This document shows positions 9,072-18,124 of a stretch of DNA of 64,000 nucleotides, piece by piece. Source of the stretch: Paraburkholderia sp. HP33-1 (lineage in GTDB: Bacteria; Pseudomonadota; Gammaproteobacteria; Burkholderiales; Burkholderiaceae). The stretch covers positions 1,860,001 through 1,924,000 of the forward strand of contig NZ_JAJEJR010000002.1 of NCBI RefSeq assembly GCF_021390595.1, read 5' to 3'. The notes under the pieces are model-generated. The model ran no database searches and was not told the origin of the DNA. It was given only the letters and a program-made list of their open reading frames with translations. The position numbers were made by a program, and so were the translations under genes. How positions within the stretch are numbered: the stretch's first letter is position 1; each line of letters begins with the position of its first letter.

Positions 9072-10478
9072 TCAAACGCCCACCGAGGGATAGCAGAACG
9101 AATCGGTCGAGCAGTCGCCGCCTTCGAGGCGGATCTGGTGCGCGCGATAGCCGGCGGGAAACTCGACGAAGTAATCTTCGGCGAGCTTGAGACCGCCGTT
9201 CGGATCGGCGTACGCCATCACTTGCGCGGCGGGCACACCATCCGGGTAGAACTGGTCGTCCCACGTCGAATAGAGCGAGTTGGTCCAGTAGACACGCTTG
9301 CCGTCGCGGCTGATCTCGACCATCTGCGGACCGCCCGCGAAAGTCTTGCCGTTCGGATGCGGCGCGCAGCGTTCGATACCACCGATACGCACCGAGCCTG
9401 TCAACTTCGGCTTGCGCGGTTCGGTCACGTCGTACTGGCGCATCTCGCCAGTGCCCCAGCAGGACACATAGAGGAATTTATCGTCGATCGAAAGATCGAT
9501 GTCGGTGACGAGGGGCGGCACCGCGCCGAAAGCTTGCAGCAGCGGCGGCAATTCGTCGGCGGGCGCGGGCTCCGGCGCAATGGTCGCGGTCTTTTCGATG
9601 TGAAAGCGCCCGTCTTCGCGCCACCATGTCCAGATCGACCCTTCCAGATTGGTCGTATCGACCACGACGCCGATAAAACCGTACTCACGGCTCGGATCGT
9701 GCGCGGGCCGCACTTCGAGCGCCATCTGATGATTCGCGCCAAGGTCGAGCGTCTGCACGTTGCGTCTTGCGCGCAGATCCCAGAAGTGCACGCGGTGGCC
9801 GTATTTGTTCGCGAGCAGGTCTTCGGGCACGATGCCGTTTTCGAATTGCGGCGGCAGCGCCCATTCGGTCGACACCATGTAATCGCGCGGCAGATTCCAC
9901 CAGAAGTCGTAGTGCTTTTCCTGGGAGCCGCGCTCGATTTCCCAGCGTCCCAGCACTTCGAATGTTTGGCAATCGATGATAAATATTCCCGGCGGCCCAT
10001 CGGTGCCGTCCTTGCCCGCCCCGCCGAGCGTGCTCACGTAGATGCCTTCCGGTCCGCAATGCACGGTGTGCGGACGCGAATAGCCGGTCTTGCGGAAAAT
10101 CTCCTCCGGCTCGATGATCTTGTGAATCTTCGCCTGAGTCGGATGCGGCTTCGTATCGACGATGTAGATGCGCGAGGACCGCATGCCCGGAATGATCAGA
10201 TAGCGCCGCTCCAGAAACGCATGGCCCGTCAACGGCGATAGCGCGGACGAACACGCGTTCCAGCCGAAGTGATGGAATTCGTCGCCCTTGTTCGGCACCG
10301 GCACCGTGTGGACCACCTGGCTATAGGTCGGCGAGCCGGGCTTCACGTCGATCACGGCGAGCGCGTCGGGCTGCGAGAAATCCGGACTTAGCAGCACCGT
10401 GTACGCGTATTCTTCGGCCGGCGCATCCATCGCGAGTTTCGGCGATGCATGAAAGGTAGGATCGGGGCGCATTCCCAT
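9072..10478 (-). CDS. mtoX: SBP56 family protein, probable methanethiol oxidase
   Basis: 468-aa selenium-binding-protein-56 family member. Bacterial homologues (MtoX) are copper-dependent periplasmic or cytoplasmic enzymes that oxidise methanethiol to formaldehyde, sulfide and hydrogen peroxide. Seen here are the family blocks GWNACSSAL, SRPHTVHCGPEGIYVS, KHYDFWWNLPRDYMVSTEWA, SCWGTGEMRQYDV and a Cys-containing C-terminus (GGDCSTDSFCYPS). The ATG at 10478 has a GGGAGAG ribosome site and gives the usual family length; the frame extends further upstream without support. There is no obvious signal peptide. The product formaldehyde suits the C1 context of this window. Enzyme activity is inferred from family. 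Confidence 0.85.
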   Translation of the reverse strand: MGMRPDPTFHASPKLAMDAPAEEYAYTVLLSPDFSQPDALAVIDVKPGSPTYSQVVHTVPVPNKGDEFHHFGWNACSSALSPLTGHAFLERRYLIIPGMRSSRIYIVDTKPHPTQAKIHKIIEPEEIFRKTGYSRPHTVHCGPEGIYVSTLGGAGKDGTDGPPGIFIIDCQTFEVLGRWEIERGSQEKHYDFWWNLPRDYMVSTEWALPPQFENGIVPEDLLANKYGHRVHFWDLRARRNVQTLDLGANHQMALEVRPAHDPSREYGFIGVVVDTTNLEGSIWTWWREDGRFHIEKTATIAPEPAPADELPPLLQAFGAVPPLVTDIDLSIDDKFLYVSCWGTGEMRQYDVTEPRKPKLTGSVRIGGIERCAPHPNGKTFAGGPQMVEISRDGKRVYWTNSLYSTWDDQFYPDGVPAAQVMAYADPNGGLKLAEDYFVEFPAGYRAHQIRLEGGDCSTDSFCYPSVGV

Positions 10479-10560
10479 GACGGCACTCTCCCTGTCGTTC
10501 TGGACGGTTCCAAGCGGAAGCTCAGGCCCGTCAAGAACCGAGCCAGCGCTTAACCTTAAT

Positions 10561-10589
10561 TTTGTAGTCCACGGCAGCGATGTAAGCAA
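10561..10589 (-). promoter_or_regulatory. Candidate sigma-70 promoter for the SBP56 gene
   Basis: On the minus strand, TTGCTT (10589-10584) and TACAAA (10566-10561) are separated by 17 bases, upstream of the start at 10478. Matches to the -35 and -10 consensus are partial. Confidence 0.35.
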
Positions 10590-10785
10590 CCGGAAATTTT
10601 CACCCGAACGCAAGCGCGATCCGATGACCGGGCGAGCCACGGCGCAAGCTATCCTGCCAACGCCGGGAATCGTGCATCCGGCCTCATCGCGCGCGAACTG
10701 TCGAGTACGTTGCAGCGGCCGAGGAATCTGCGCGATGCGTCGTTGAATGCGCTGCGCGATGTGCTGCTGGAGATGTAGCGGGCTA
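10590..10785 (+). other. Gap with a start-less reading frame, possible gene remnant
   Basis: Between the SBP56 promoter and the lactonase gene the plus strand keeps one frame open from about 10554 to a TAG at 10776. It ends in residues such as LIARELSSTLQRPRNLRDAS and LLEM, with no ATG or GTG start. It reads like the C-terminus of a lost protein, but the composition is equally consistent with chance in GC-rich DNA. Confidence 0.2.
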
Positions 10786-11964
10786 CTACTTCACGAACGC
10801 AACGCTCGACGGGTCGGTCACGTCGGCCGATTGCCCGGTATCGGCCAGCCTGCCCGATGACGCATCGATGCTGAAGACGTTGACCTTGCCGCTGCGCTGA
10901 TTCGCGACGAGCAGCCATCGGCCGGACGCATCGATGCCGAAACCCCACGGCTTATCGCCCCCCGATGCGATGCGCTGCACGAGCGAGAGCTCGCCCGTCT
11001 GCGCATCCACGCGGTAGACGGCCAGCGCGTTTTCCCCGCGATTCTCCACATAGACGAAACGCCCATCGCGGCCGAGCGCGATTTCGGCGCCGCTTTTCAC
11101 GCCGTCGAATCCGACAGTGCTGATCTGCAATGATTGCACGAGCGTCAGCGTGCCTTGCGCGGCATCCCAGCGAAACACCAGTACTTGCGCGCTCAACTCG
11201 GTCAACAGATAAACGAACTGCCCGTTCGCGGAGAACTCGAGGTGGCGCGGACCGCTGCCCGGCGGCGCGACGAAGCTGGCTGAGCGCGTGGCGTCGTCCT
11301 GCGACAGCGAATGCGTCGCGCGATCGAAGTGATAGACGAACACCCGGTCCGCACCGAGATCGGCAACGAGCGCATAGCGCCCGGATGGATCGATTGCGAT
11401 ACCGTGCGCATGCGCGCTCGCCTGACGGCGGTTCGGGCCGAAGCCGCTCTCCGCGAGCGTGGACACGAGCGGTCCGACGCTGCCGTCCGCATTGACCGCA
11501 ACACTCGACACCGAGCCGCTGTTGTAATTCGCGCCGAGCAAGGTCATCGACGGTGCGTCGAAGCGCAGGAACGTGGTACCGCGTCCGCCCGTCGGCACCA
11601 CGCCGAGCGTGCTCGGCGAGCCGTTGTCGTGATCGACCGCGTATGCGGTGATGCTGCCTTCTTTGGTGCTGTCGTCGTCGACCGCGTAGAGTACCGGCGC
11701 TTGCGGCGACGCAGCGACCCACGTCGATTTCGGCCCTTCTGCGACGGGCCCGAGCGCGGTCAGTGCGCCGCTAGCGGTATCGAACCGCAGCGCGCTGATC
11801 TGCTTGTGCAGCGTGCCGACATAAACGAGTTCGGTGTGTACGGCCGCGGGCAACTCAGCAGCGCGCAGCGGAGCGCCGACCATGCCCGCCGACGACGTCA
11901 GCACGACGCATGCCGCCGTCAGCGCGCGGCGGGCGGCGCGATTCTGCTGGAACAACCGGGTCAT
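10786..11964 (-). CDS. Exported lactonase-family seven-bladed beta-propeller
   Basis: 392-aa protein of the 6-phosphogluconolactonase/YkgB (lactonase) fold. Repeated blades with GRYALVADLGADRVFVY, GPRHLEFSANGQFVYLL and GRFVYVENRGENALAVY show the propeller. The ATG at 11964 gives a basic N-terminus and hydrophobic segment ending near residue 40 (LRAAELPAA), so the protein is probably periplasmic. That makes a pentose-phosphate-pathway role unlikely; the substrate is unknown. An upstream in-frame start at 12042 would bury the signal. It lies alone on the minus strand, between the SBP56 and AraC genes. Confidence 0.8.
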   Translation of the reverse strand: MTRLFQQNRAARRALTAACVVLTSSAGMVGAPLRAAELPAAVHTELVYVGTLHKQISALRFDTASGALTALGPVAEGPKSTWVAASPQAPVLYAVDDDSTKEGSITAYAVDHDNGSPSTLGVVPTGGRGTTFLRFDAPSMTLLGANYNSGSVSSVAVNADGSVGPLVSTLAESGFGPNRRQASAHAHGIAIDPSGRYALVADLGADRVFVYHFDRATHSLSQDDATRSASFVAPPGSGPRHLEFSANGQFVYLLTELSAQVLVFRWDAAQGTLTLVQSLQISTVGFDGVKSGAEIALGRDGRFVYVENRGENALAVYRVDAQTGELSLVQRIASGGDKPWGFGIDASGRWLLVANQRSGKVNVFSIDASSGRLADTGQSADVTDPSSVAFVK

Positions 11965-12093
11965 ATTCGATGAACGTAGAGACGCAGGCAATGTGAGCAA
12001 TCCGGCCAAGCGTAGTCGAATCGCCGCTGGCCGTCCCTGCACAAAACACCGATTCGCCTGGACTTATTGAAGCGTGCCCTCGCGCGGCACGCG

Positions 12094-13023
12094 TTACCGA
12101 TTCGGCTGCTGGCGCGCCGCGACGCGGAACTGGCTCGGCGCCTGGCCCACTTCCCTGCGGAAGAAGCGCGTGAAGTAAGCGGCATCGGCGAAACCGAGCC
12201 CGAACGCGATCTGCTCGACCGACATGTCGCCGAAAATCAGATTGCGCTTGGCTTCGGTGATGATGCGCGCGTGAATCATCTTGGTCGGACTCTGCTCGGC
12301 CGCGGACGCACACGCCGCGCGCAACTGCACGAGCGACACGGCCATCTTCGACGCGTAATCCTGCAGAGTCAGATTCTCGCGGTAATGCTCCTCGATCAGC
12401 TTGCGGAAGCGGTCCACCTGACGCATGTCGTTGCGCGTCGTGCTATCGCTCGTGGTCTGCTCGAGCGGCGTGGCGCGCGCGAGCTTCAGCAGCAGCGTGG
12501 TCAGCAGCGCTTCGGTGCCGACCACGTGACCGACCTCGTCGGATTCCGCTTCCTGTTTCAGGCTGTTGATGAGGCTGTAGAACTCCATGCCCGCATCGGG
12601 GCCAGCAGCGAGCGGAATCACTCGCGGCGCCTCCCACAGCGTGATGAATCCGCGCAGCTTCGCGTTGACCTGCGTCAGATACGCGACCTCGATCGTGACG
12701 ATCCAGCGGTCCACGTCGACTTCGTAGTCGAGACCATGCACGCATTCGGTCGGCAGCAGCAACGCGCAAGGGGCTTCGAACGGTACGCTCTCGCCCTCCA
12801 GATTCATCACGCCGCGCCCGCTGCGCACGAAAATCACCTGACCGTAAGCGGGATGCGCGTGCGGCTCGGTGCGCCAGCGACCGCGGTCGGTCACATGTCC
12901 GACGTGCACGAACCAGTTCCTCACTTCAGCGCGTTCGACGTACAGGCGGACCTTCGGCACGGTAGTCAGTTTCGCCTTCGCGATCGTTCTGGGCTGGTGT
13001 TTCGCCACGGCGCTGTGTGTCAT
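12094..13023 (-). CDS. AraC family transcriptional regulator (copy 1)
   Basis: 309-aa regulator. The N-terminal cupin-like sensing domain (about residues 20-150) has PHAHPAYGQVIFVRSG. The C-terminal double helix-turn-helix (about 205-305) has LQDYASKMAVSLVQLR and MSVEQIAFGLGFADAAYFTRFF. It is strikingly similar along its whole length to the AraC protein at 21134-22087, sharing for example VPKVRLYVER and NWFVHVGHVTDRGRWRTEPH. It is divergent from the porin/MFS pair and is the closest regulator to the conserved 31-base element at 13476. It probably activates aromatic-acid uptake or degradation genes; the ligand is unknown. Confidence 0.9.
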   Translation of the reverse strand: MTHSAVAKHQPRTIAKAKLTTVPKVRLYVERAEVRNWFVHVGHVTDRGRWRTEPHAHPAYGQVIFVRSGRGVMNLEGESVPFEAPCALLLPTECVHGLDYEVDVDRWIVTIEVAYLTQVNAKLRGFITLWEAPRVIPLAAGPDAGMEFYSLINSLKQEAESDEVGHVVGTEALLTTLLLKLARATPLEQTTSDSTTRNDMRQVDRFRKLIEEHYRENLTLQDYASKMAVSLVQLRAACASAAEQSPTKMIHARIITEAKRNLIFGDMSVEQIAFGLGFADAAYFTRFFRREVGQAPSQFRVAARQQPNR

Positions 13024-13091
13024 ACGGTCTCCTTGACGGCCGATTCGTTTGCGCTCGCGGCTTTCATGGCATTCGCGGCCCGCTGCGGAAA

Positions 13092-13249
13092 ATCAGTGGC
13101 TGCCGTGGCCTGAGAATTACCCTGATTACACAGGAAGCGCTCCGGCATTGGGGCACCATCCTAGCACCGTCGAACGGCCTGCGAAAACTGGCGAATTTTT
13201 TCTAATCATTTCCGCCAGCGCATCAGTTTCTGCCATGGCCTCAGAACTA
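13092..13249 (+). repeat. Imperfect 28-base direct repeat, copies 130 bases apart
   Basis: Copy one (13092-13119) starts ATCAGTGGCTGCC and copy two (13222-13249) starts ATCAGTTTCTGCC. Both continue with TGGCCT and AGAA. About 23 of 28 positions agree. They lie in the 629-base gap between the AraC gene and the channel gene, where no convincing gene is present. Distant direct repeats of this kind are typical of DNA-looping AraC operators; that is inference. Confidence 0.5.
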
Positions 13250-13475
13250 GTGTACGAGGCCGCCCCTGATGTAAAGCCGAAGCGTGTCGCGAAGAGTCCG
13301 CCGGGTACTGCTCGGACCGCTGAATGGTTGCCGCTTGAACTTTGATAGGCGAGGCCATTGTCGAGCACGACATAGAGTGTGAGGGGATTGCGCGAAGTCG
13401 GGAGAATCCGCCGTCGACCCATCGACTCAAATCAACTGCGACCTGAGACTTACCCGAATGCAGTTCTCTCAGATT

Positions 13476-13506
13476 AAAAAGTGCCAGCGAATCTCATTTT
13501 TGTGTA
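13476..13506 (+). promoter_or_regulatory. Conserved 31-base element upstream of the channel gene (site A)
   Basis: The element begins AAAAAGTGCCA, has GAATCT in the middle and ends TTTTTGTGTA. The same element, with only two adjacent pairs of bases changed (27 of 31 identical), lies at 32999-33029 in the same orientation relative to the catabolic run. Distance to the start codon is 146 bases here and 103 there. The flanks are unrelated, so the identity marks a binding site, probably for one of the two AraC proteins. Confidence 0.65.
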
Positions 13507-13652
13507 AAGGCATTCGCGCGCGCATCGCATACATTCCATCCCACCGCGGCAGGTATCACTTCGTTGACTACCGGAATCAACCGTCGACGGTACGAAAAAA
13601 TCGAGAGTCGAGAATCGACCGAATCTTGCGTATCAACAAATATGGAAGAGAC

Positions 13653-14717
13653 ATGAAAAAGACCACAGCTATCGGTGTGCCGCTGTTAGGTATCGCCTTC
13701 TTCGGCTGCTTCACTGGCATGGCGTACGCAGCGGATACATCGCCGACGGCACAGGGAGACACTCAAGCAGTACAGCTTGCTCAGACGAACAGCAACGCCG
13801 CTACCGCCCCACAGAACTCGCCGGCTGCACCGGTAACGCTGTCCCAGGTCAGCACCTTGACCGCACCGCTCTCACCGCCGCCAGAGTTCGCCGCACCGAC
13901 CTCGTGGAATGACACGTATATCGGCTATCGCGTCGGTTCCAATTTCCACTATCCGGGCGTGACAACCGCATCCGGGGCACCCGCCAAAATCACGCAGAAC
14001 ATCGGTTTTCTGACGACCACGGGCGGCTTTAAATACGGTAGTTATGCGTTCAACGTCGACTACCTGGTCTCCAGCATGGCGAATCCGGAGGCGGGTCCGA
14101 CTAACCAATACGGTTATCCGACGCCGGGCTCCGGTGGCGCGCAGGAGGTCTACAGCGTTGGCCGGGTCTCGCTCAGTGCCAGCAAGGTGTTCGGCAGGTC
14201 GTTTTCCTATGGATTCATCCGCGACTTCGGCCTGACCATCGGCTATGAATTCGGCGCGAAGAACGATTCCTTCGGCGAACGGGCCCGCATGTTCGTTGCC
14301 GGGCCCACCATCGAGTTTTCCATACCGCACGGCTTCTGGAACATGACACTCGGCGTTCGCACCGAGAGTAACCACAATGGCATCGCGAACGTGGACGTGA
14401 ATTTCAACCCGGCCGTGCACTTCGAAAGTTCCTGGCTCTATCCGTTCCGTATCGGCCCGGTTCCGCTGGTCTTCAAAGGCTTCGCAAGCGTCACCGGACC
14501 TAAAGGCAAAGACGGTTTCGGCGTCCAGACCACCACCGAGTTCCTGACCCGCGTCAATCTGCTGGTGGACGTCGGATCGTTCGCCGGTCATCCGCGCACC
14601 GTCTATACGGGTCTCGGCTACGAATACTGGCACAACATGTATGGGACGCCAGCCTCCGCGCAACCCGGGACGACCCAAACTTCCGTCCCAATGTTCGTGG
14701 CTGAAATCCACTTCTGA
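13653..14717 (+). CDS. Outer-membrane channel-like beta-barrel protein
   Basis: 354-aa protein with a signal peptide (KKTTAIGVPLLGIAFFGCF to AYAAD), a low-complexity Ala/Pro/Thr/Gln linker (about residues 30-85), then alternating beta-strand sequence (NDTYIGYRVGSNFHYPG, FKYGSYAFNVDYLVSS, LTIGYEFGAK). The last residue is Phe (VAEIHF), as in outer-membrane barrels. The overall look is of a nucleoside-channel/Tsx-like or related porin. The ATG at 13653 has a GGAAGAG ribosome site; the frame is open 65 codons upstream without a start signal. It is paired with an MFS permease and is probably the outer-membrane entry for that permease's substrate. Confidence 0.75.
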   Translation: MKKTTAIGVPLLGIAFFGCFTGMAYAADTSPTAQGDTQAVQLAQTNSNAATAPQNSPAAPVTLSQVSTLTAPLSPPPEFAAPTSWNDTYIGYRVGSNFHYPGVTTASGAPAKITQNIGFLTTTGGFKYGSYAFNVDYLVSSMANPEAGPTNQYGYPTPGSGGAQEVYSVGRVSLSASKVFGRSFSYGFIRDFGLTIGYEFGAKNDSFGERARMFVAGPTIEFSIPHGFWNMTLGVRTESNHNGIANVDVNFNPAVHFESSWLYPFRIGPVPLVFKGFASVTGPKGKDGFGVQTTTEFLTRVNLLVDVGSFAGHPRTVYTGLGYEYWHNMYGTPASAQPGTTQTSVPMFVAEIHF

Positions 14718-14745
14718 CCAGCAGTTCCGGTTGACTTGAATCAAG

Positions 14746-14784
14746 CATCGGCGGCCCAGCATAGCGGGCCGCCGATGTTCGTTT
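14746..14784 (+). terminator. Hairpin after the channel gene
   Basis: CATCGGCGGCCC (14746-14757) pairs perfectly with GGGCCGCCGATG (14766-14777) around an eight-base loop, followed by a T-rich TTCGTTT. It sits between the channel and MFS genes, so it may act as a partial terminator. Confidence 0.6.
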
Positions 14785-14821
14785 CAGGGGTACGTTTTTT
14801 CAATCGAGAAGAGAAAGAGCA

Positions 14822-16144
14822 ATGGAAGACATACAAGCGCAACCGTCCGCCGCCGAAAATCCGTGGGCCATTCTCGTGCTGCTCGCACTGGGCCTTCTGA
14901 TTTCCTTTGTCGATCGAACGAGTCTGTCCGCCGCGCTCGCGGACAAGCATTTCGTCCACGAGTTTGCTCTGACGAGCGTCCAACGCGGCTGGCTCAATTC
15001 GGCGGTGTTCTGGTCTTACGGTCTCATGCAGATGCCGATGGGCTGGATCGTCGACCGCTACGGAGTCAAATGGCCGTACGCGATCTGCTTCGTGCTGTGG
15101 TGCATCGCCGCGGCCGCGACCGGCCTGGTGACGACGCTGGCCGCGCTGATCGTCATGCGGCTTCTGATCGGCGTTGCCGAGTCCGTCGTCGTACCGGCCA
15201 CCTATCGCTATCTCGCCGACAACTTCGCGGAAACGCAGAAAGGCACCGCGCTCGGCATCTTTTCGATCGGCGGCAAGATGGGCCCGGCACTCGGCGCGCC
15301 GATCGCTGCGTGGATCATCGTCAATCATTCTTGGCAGGGAATGTTCATCGCGACTGGCCTGATCGGTTTGATCTGGCTGCTGCCTTGGCTATCGATGGTG
15401 AGAAACGACTTTCCGTCGCGCGCAGAGCTCGCGATGGCGAAACAACGCGCTGCGTCGGTGCCGCTGAAGAATCTTCTGGTGAGCCCGGTCGTATGGGGCG
15501 GACTCGTCAATAACTTCTGCTACAGCTATTTCGCGTTCTATTGCATGACGTGGATGCCCGCGTATCTGGTCGAGCAGCGCGGCTTGTCGCTCGAGAAATC
15601 CGGGCTCTATACGTTCTTCAGCTTTGCCGGCATCGCGATCGTCGCGGCGCTGGCCGGATGGGGCGCGGATCGTCTGATCGCGCGCGGGCACGATGCGGTG
15701 ATCGTACGCAAATGCTTTATCGTCGCCGGGTTTATCGGTGGGACGACGGTTCTGCTCGGTGCATATGCCCCGTCTTTGCAGATGGCCTTGTTCTGGAACG
15801 TGCTCTCGCTGTCGCTGCTCGGGCTCGTCACCGCCAATACGCTCGCGCTGTGCAAGCTGACGTTGATTCCGAAGCAGGCGGTCGGATTGAATACCGGCTT
15901 GCAGCAGGTGGCCGCGAGTCTCGCGGGTGGCGTGTCGGCCAGTCTTTCGGGATGGCTGCTGCATATTGGCGGCAGCTATAAGTGGCCGATGATGGCGATC
16001 TTCGTGTTTCTGTTGACCGGAGCGACGAGTACGCTGGTTCTTCTGCAACGCAAATGGGTACCGAAGGTCAACGGGACGATTGATTTGCCCAGGCAAATAG
16101 CGTCCCGAAGCAGCGCTGGAATGCGCAGTGGCGCAGGCGAATGA
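14822..16144 (+). CDS. MFS transporter, anion:cation symporter type (ACS family)
   Basis: 440-aa permease with 12 predicted membrane segments. The N-terminal LLISFVDRTSLSAAL and the loop GWIVDRYGVKWPYA (the MFS loop 2-3 motif) are of the aromatic-acid/hexuronate ACS type. A good ribosome site (GAGAAGAGAAAGAG) precedes the ATG. It is closely similar to the MFS protein at 28606-29886 (both contain WPYAI, FYCMTWMPAYLVEQRGLS, LFWNVLSLSLLG), so the two genes probably arose by duplication and carry related substrates. It likely imports an aromatic carboxylate across the inner membrane, together with the upstream channel protein. Confidence 0.88.
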   Translation: MEDIQAQPSAAENPWAILVLLALGLLISFVDRTSLSAALADKHFVHEFALTSVQRGWLNSAVFWSYGLMQMPMGWIVDRYGVKWPYAICFVLWCIAAAATGLVTTLAALIVMRLLIGVAESVVVPATYRYLADNFAETQKGTALGIFSIGGKMGPALGAPIAAWIIVNHSWQGMFIATGLIGLIWLLPWLSMVRNDFPSRAELAMAKQRAASVPLKNLLVSPVVWGGLVNNFCYSYFAFYCMTWMPAYLVEQRGLSLEKSGLYTFFSFAGIAIVAALAGWGADRLIARGHDAVIVRKCFIVAGFIGGTTVLLGAYAPSLQMALFWNVLSLSLLGLVTANTLALCKLTLIPKQAVGLNTGLQQVAASLAGGVSASLSGWLLHIGGSYKWPMMAIFVFLLTGATSTLVLLQRKWVPKVNGTIDLPRQIASRSSAGMRSGAGE

Positions 16145-16212
16145 ACGCAGTCTCTATCTCGAGCAGCCCCATGAATGTCCGGTTAGATTCAAAGCTGCCT
16201 CCAACAAGAAAT

Positions 16213-16247
16213 GCAGCGTTCAAATTCGCGAGGAATCTGAACGCTGC
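16213..16247. terminator. Hairpin between the convergent MFS and esterase genes
   Basis: GCAGCGTTCA (16213-16222) pairs perfectly with TGAACGCTGC (16238-16247) around a 15-base loop; GGTTTTG follows on the plus strand. The gap 16145-16309 holds no gene. Confidence 0.5.
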
Positions 16248-16309
16248 CTGGTTTTGAAAGACCTTTTGTTACCGCCCTGTGGCTCCTACATGACCACCAG
16301 TACTATCGA

Positions 16310-18124
16310 TCAATAGGTGATGCTGTTGTAGCCGACGGTGCCGAGTCCACTCGAGTAAGCGCCGTTGAGATTCAGCTTGCCGCGGGCATCCTCGGTCTGT
16401 TTGGTCTGGCTTAGGAGCCAGTCATAGCTATCGGTAATGCCGTTGGCGTAGACCCAGGTCATCTTATGGCTGCCATTAGCCAGCGCATCCCAGTAGATAC
16501 CCAACTTGCTGGACGTCGCCAACAGAGACTGCAGCAAGGCGTTCTCCTGCGTTTCGGACGTGGTCGTGGGGTCCCAGGTCGCATACGGGATGGTTACGCC
16601 GCCAAGCGTGGTAAAGAGAGTCTGGGCCTGATTCCAATATCCGGTGGCTGTGGCATCGCCAGTCATGTTGGTGGCCAGGATATTGTCATCGGAAATCGAG
16701 TAGTACCAGTTCTGCCAATTCGGGTTGGTAATAATCGTTCCGTCGGTGGGATACGTATAGTATGTCTTGCCGTTATAGCTGGCGCTCTTGTTGTAGTTGT
16801 TGCCCCACTGCGAGGCGATCGCCCAGATACCCGCGAAGTAGTTATCGCGCTGGGCTGCCATATCCAGTAGCTGCATCCCGCCCATGGACTGACCGGACGC
16901 GTATATGCGATCCTTATCGATATTATATTTGGACGTAATGTAGTCCATCAGCTGCCAGGTCGCGGGCAGGTATTCGTTGCCCGTCAGGTTATCGGCCACA
17001 CTCTGACCTGAGTTAGGTATCTGCGGAATGACGACGATCAGTCCGGCGTAACCCTGAGCCTTAGCCAGCGCCTGCACCCTGTCTGAAGCATAGTTTGCCG
17101 CCTCCTGTGCCTCTGTCAGGCTGATCAGCGGGTCGTCGCCCAAGCCGCCGGCATCTTCGATGTGCAGTACGACCATGTACTTCTTGCTCGCATCGTAGTC
17201 GGAGGGGACGAAGAGGCTGTACTTCAGGCTGACGTCATGGTACTGGCCATCATACTCGCTGAAGCAGTTGGTAGCCTGAAACGGGGTACCCGCAACCATG
17301 GAAAGTATGGTCGCATTTGGGTATGTTATTGCAACGCCGTTAGCAGTGGTCCCCGAATAGGACGGCGTCACGGCGTCTGTATAGAGCTTATAGCCCGAGA
17401 TGCCGTTGATAGCATAGGAAGTATCATCCAGAACTGTGTCCAGGTAGACGGAGTTGTCACTGCCGTCTGGGGCGAAGTTATAGAAATAGTCCGACACGTA
17501 ATTGCTTTTCACCGTGGCGCTGGCGCTGATGGTGGAACTGTCGCTCAAGCTCACGGCGGCTTTCTGCACTACGCCACCTGCCACACCTGCTCTCCAGTAA
17601 GGGACGGCGTTAGCCAGCAGATAATTGGTGTTCAGTTCGATGATGACATAGTTGCCGCTGGCGGCGCCCGTGTGATTCGTCGAGTCAATCGTCGGCGTCG
17701 AGTTCACATAGACATATGTGGGGGCGCCAGGAGTGCCAGTTTCTTGCGCGAAGTCCGGATACTGCCCAGTCAAACCATTCCGCGTGGCCGCTGTGGAATC
17801 GTCGTAAATCTGCGCAAGGTTTGCATAAGTGTAGGCGTCGTAGGTATTCAGGTTCACCGAGCCCGCTTTCAGCGTGTCCTTGTATTTGACGACGATTGCC
17901 TGGACCTTAGGTCCGTCCAGGTCTACGGAAGCGATCGTTGAGACGCTCAAGATGTCGTCGTCAGCGCTGGTCGTGGTTTTCGCGCTTGCAGCTGTCGATG
18001 CGACGGACCCTCCACTGCAGCCGGAGAAGCCCAATCCGAAAGTCATGCATGTGGCTATGCACGCTGCGAGCTTCGTCAAACGCAACGCACCGCTCTTCGG
18101 GCTTTGTTCGAGATTCCGTTTCAT
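16310..18124 (-). CDS. Lipoprotein serine hydrolase, predicted extracellular esterase/peptidase
   Basis: 604-aa precursor. The signal ends in a lipobox-like FSGC (Cys36). An N-terminal all-beta region (about 55-290) resembles the Ig-like domain of EstA-type esterases. The C-terminal alpha/beta-hydrolase domain has LHIEDAGGLGDD as a likely oxyanion region, the nucleophile elbow GQSMGG (Ser413) and a late GSHKMTW His. PHB-depolymerase-like or predicted-peptidase families share this layout. A clear AAGGAG site precedes the ATG. The protein is rich in Asn, Tyr, Thr and Ser, and the DNA is visibly less GC-rich than its neighbours, which suggests transfer. It may release an aromatic acid from an ester; this is inferred. 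Confidence 0.75.
   Translation of the reverse strand: MKRNLEQSPKSGALRLTKLAACIATCMTFGLGFSGCSGGSVASTAASAKTTTSADDDILSVSTIASVDLDGPKVQAIVVKYKDTLKAGSVNLNTYDAYTYANLAQIYDDSTAATRNGLTGQYPDFAQETGTPGAPTYVYVNSTPTIDSTNHTGAASGNYVIIELNTNYLLANAVPYWRAGVAGGVVQKAAVSLSDSSTISASATVKSNYVSDYFYNFAPDGSDNSVYLDTVLDDTSYAINGISGYKLYTDAVTPSYSGTTANGVAITYPNATILSMVAGTPFQATNCFSEYDGQYHDVSLKYSLFVPSDYDASKKYMVVLHIEDAGGLGDDPLISLTEAQEAANYASDRVQALAKAQGYAGLIVVIPQIPNSGQSVADNLTGNEYLPATWQLMDYITSKYNIDKDRIYASGQSMGGMQLLDMAAQRDNYFAGIWAIASQWGNNYNKSASYNGKTYYTYPTDGTIITNPNWQNWYYSISDDNILATNMTGDATATGYWNQAQTLFTTLGGVTIPYATWDPTTTSETQENALLQSLLATSSKLGIYWDALANGSHKMTWVYANGITDSYDWLLSQTKQTEDARGKLNLNGAYSSGLGTVGYNSITY

Noticed and set aside
13049..13422. Small frames on both strands in the AraC/channel gap
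   Set aside because: No ribosome site or family resemblance, and the region carries repeat elements better explained as regulatory DNA.
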